Shown: piece by piece, positions 6,596 through 6,674 of the stretch
How positions within the stretch are numbered: position 1 is the stretch's first letter
Layout of the letters: each line of letters begins with the position of its first letter
DNA from: Brevundimonas sp. UBA5866
GTDB taxonomy: Bacteria; Pseudomonadota; Alphaproteobacteria; Caulobacterales; Caulobacteraceae
Direction of reading: 5' to 3'
Assembly (NCBI RefSeq): GCF_002432125.1
Contig: NZ_DJFS01000002.1
Location: 1 to 6,674 of the forward strand
Length of the DNA: 6,674 bases
Program-made: the position numbers and the translations under genes
Notes under the pieces: generated by a model
The model's input: only the letters and a program-made list of their open reading frames with translations
What the model was told of the DNA's origin: nothing
The model's database searches: none

Positions 6596-6674
6596 AGGCC
6601 CGTCTGACAGCGGTTCTGATCTGTCTGGTACTGGCTGGCGGTGCGATGGCCGAGCCCGCCGCGGGGCCGGACCG
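6592..6674 (+). CDS. ccmH: Start of CcmH (CycL), thioredoxin-like apocytochrome c reductant (3' cut by window)
   Basis: Only 27 codons are visible before the window ends. They encode a clear Sec signal peptide: basic start MKAR, hydrophobic core LTAVLICLVLAGG and a signal peptidase site GAMA before Glu-Pro (cleavage expected after residue 20). CcmH is a periplasmic protein with an LRCPxCQ-type active site and a C-terminal membrane anchor. It reduces the CXXCH cysteines before heme attachment, but none of that is inside the window. The call therefore rests on the signal peptide, on the 4-base overlap with ccmF, and on the fixed ccmI-ccmE-ccmF-ccmH order of alphaproteobacteria. An alternative such as ccmG (DsbE) is less likely because CcmG normally starts with a membrane anchor and sits elsewhere in this group. 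Confidence 0.8.
   Translation, partial: MKARLTAVLICLVLAGGAMAEPAAGPD

Noticed and set aside
6592..6630. Lipoprotein signal at the start of ccmH (Cys at residue 11)
   Set aside because: The residues before the Cys (VLI) do not fit a lipobox, and a standard AxA-type cleavage site follows at residue 20.

Overview
The window is high-GC, densely coded DNA with every recognisable gene on the + strand. It looks like an alphaproteobacterial chromosome. The ccmI-ccmE-ccmF-ccmH order (cycHJKL in older naming) and the CcmE sequence point to Caulobacterales, with a Caulobacter/Brevundimonas-like host most likely. That placement is by family resemblance only.

Region 1 (1-1794) is a two-component system. 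It holds the C-terminal winged-helix half of an OmpR/PhoB-type response regulator, cut by the window start. Twelve bases later, from a TTG start, comes a complete membrane sensor histidine kinase with an intact H box, N box and both glycine boxes. A 92-base gap (1795-1886) follows, with no convincing promoter or terminator.

Region 2 (1887-3227) is a 446-residue, apparently all-helical, soluble protein that I do not recognise. It lies 18 bases upstream of ccmI and is probably co-transcribed with the genes that follow.

Region 3 (3246-6674) is the cytochrome c maturation (System I) late-stage operon. CcmI is the apocytochrome chaperone, CcmE carries covalently bound heme, CcmF is the core of heme ligation and CcmH (start only, cut by the window end) is the thioredoxin-like apocytochrome c reductant. 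The junctions are tight: 40 bases, 4 bases, then a 4-base ATGA overlap. Functionally, CcmE brings heme on its conserved His to CcmF. CcmI and CcmH present reduced apocytochrome c, and the thioether bonds form on the periplasmic face.

Most of the window is ordinary housekeeping. The points worth a second look are the unrecognised gene wedged between the signalling pair and the ccm operon, the neighbourhood of a two-component system with heme/cytochrome assembly genes, and a rather short CcmI. I saw no mobile element, CRISPR array, RNA gene or clear horizontal-transfer signature.
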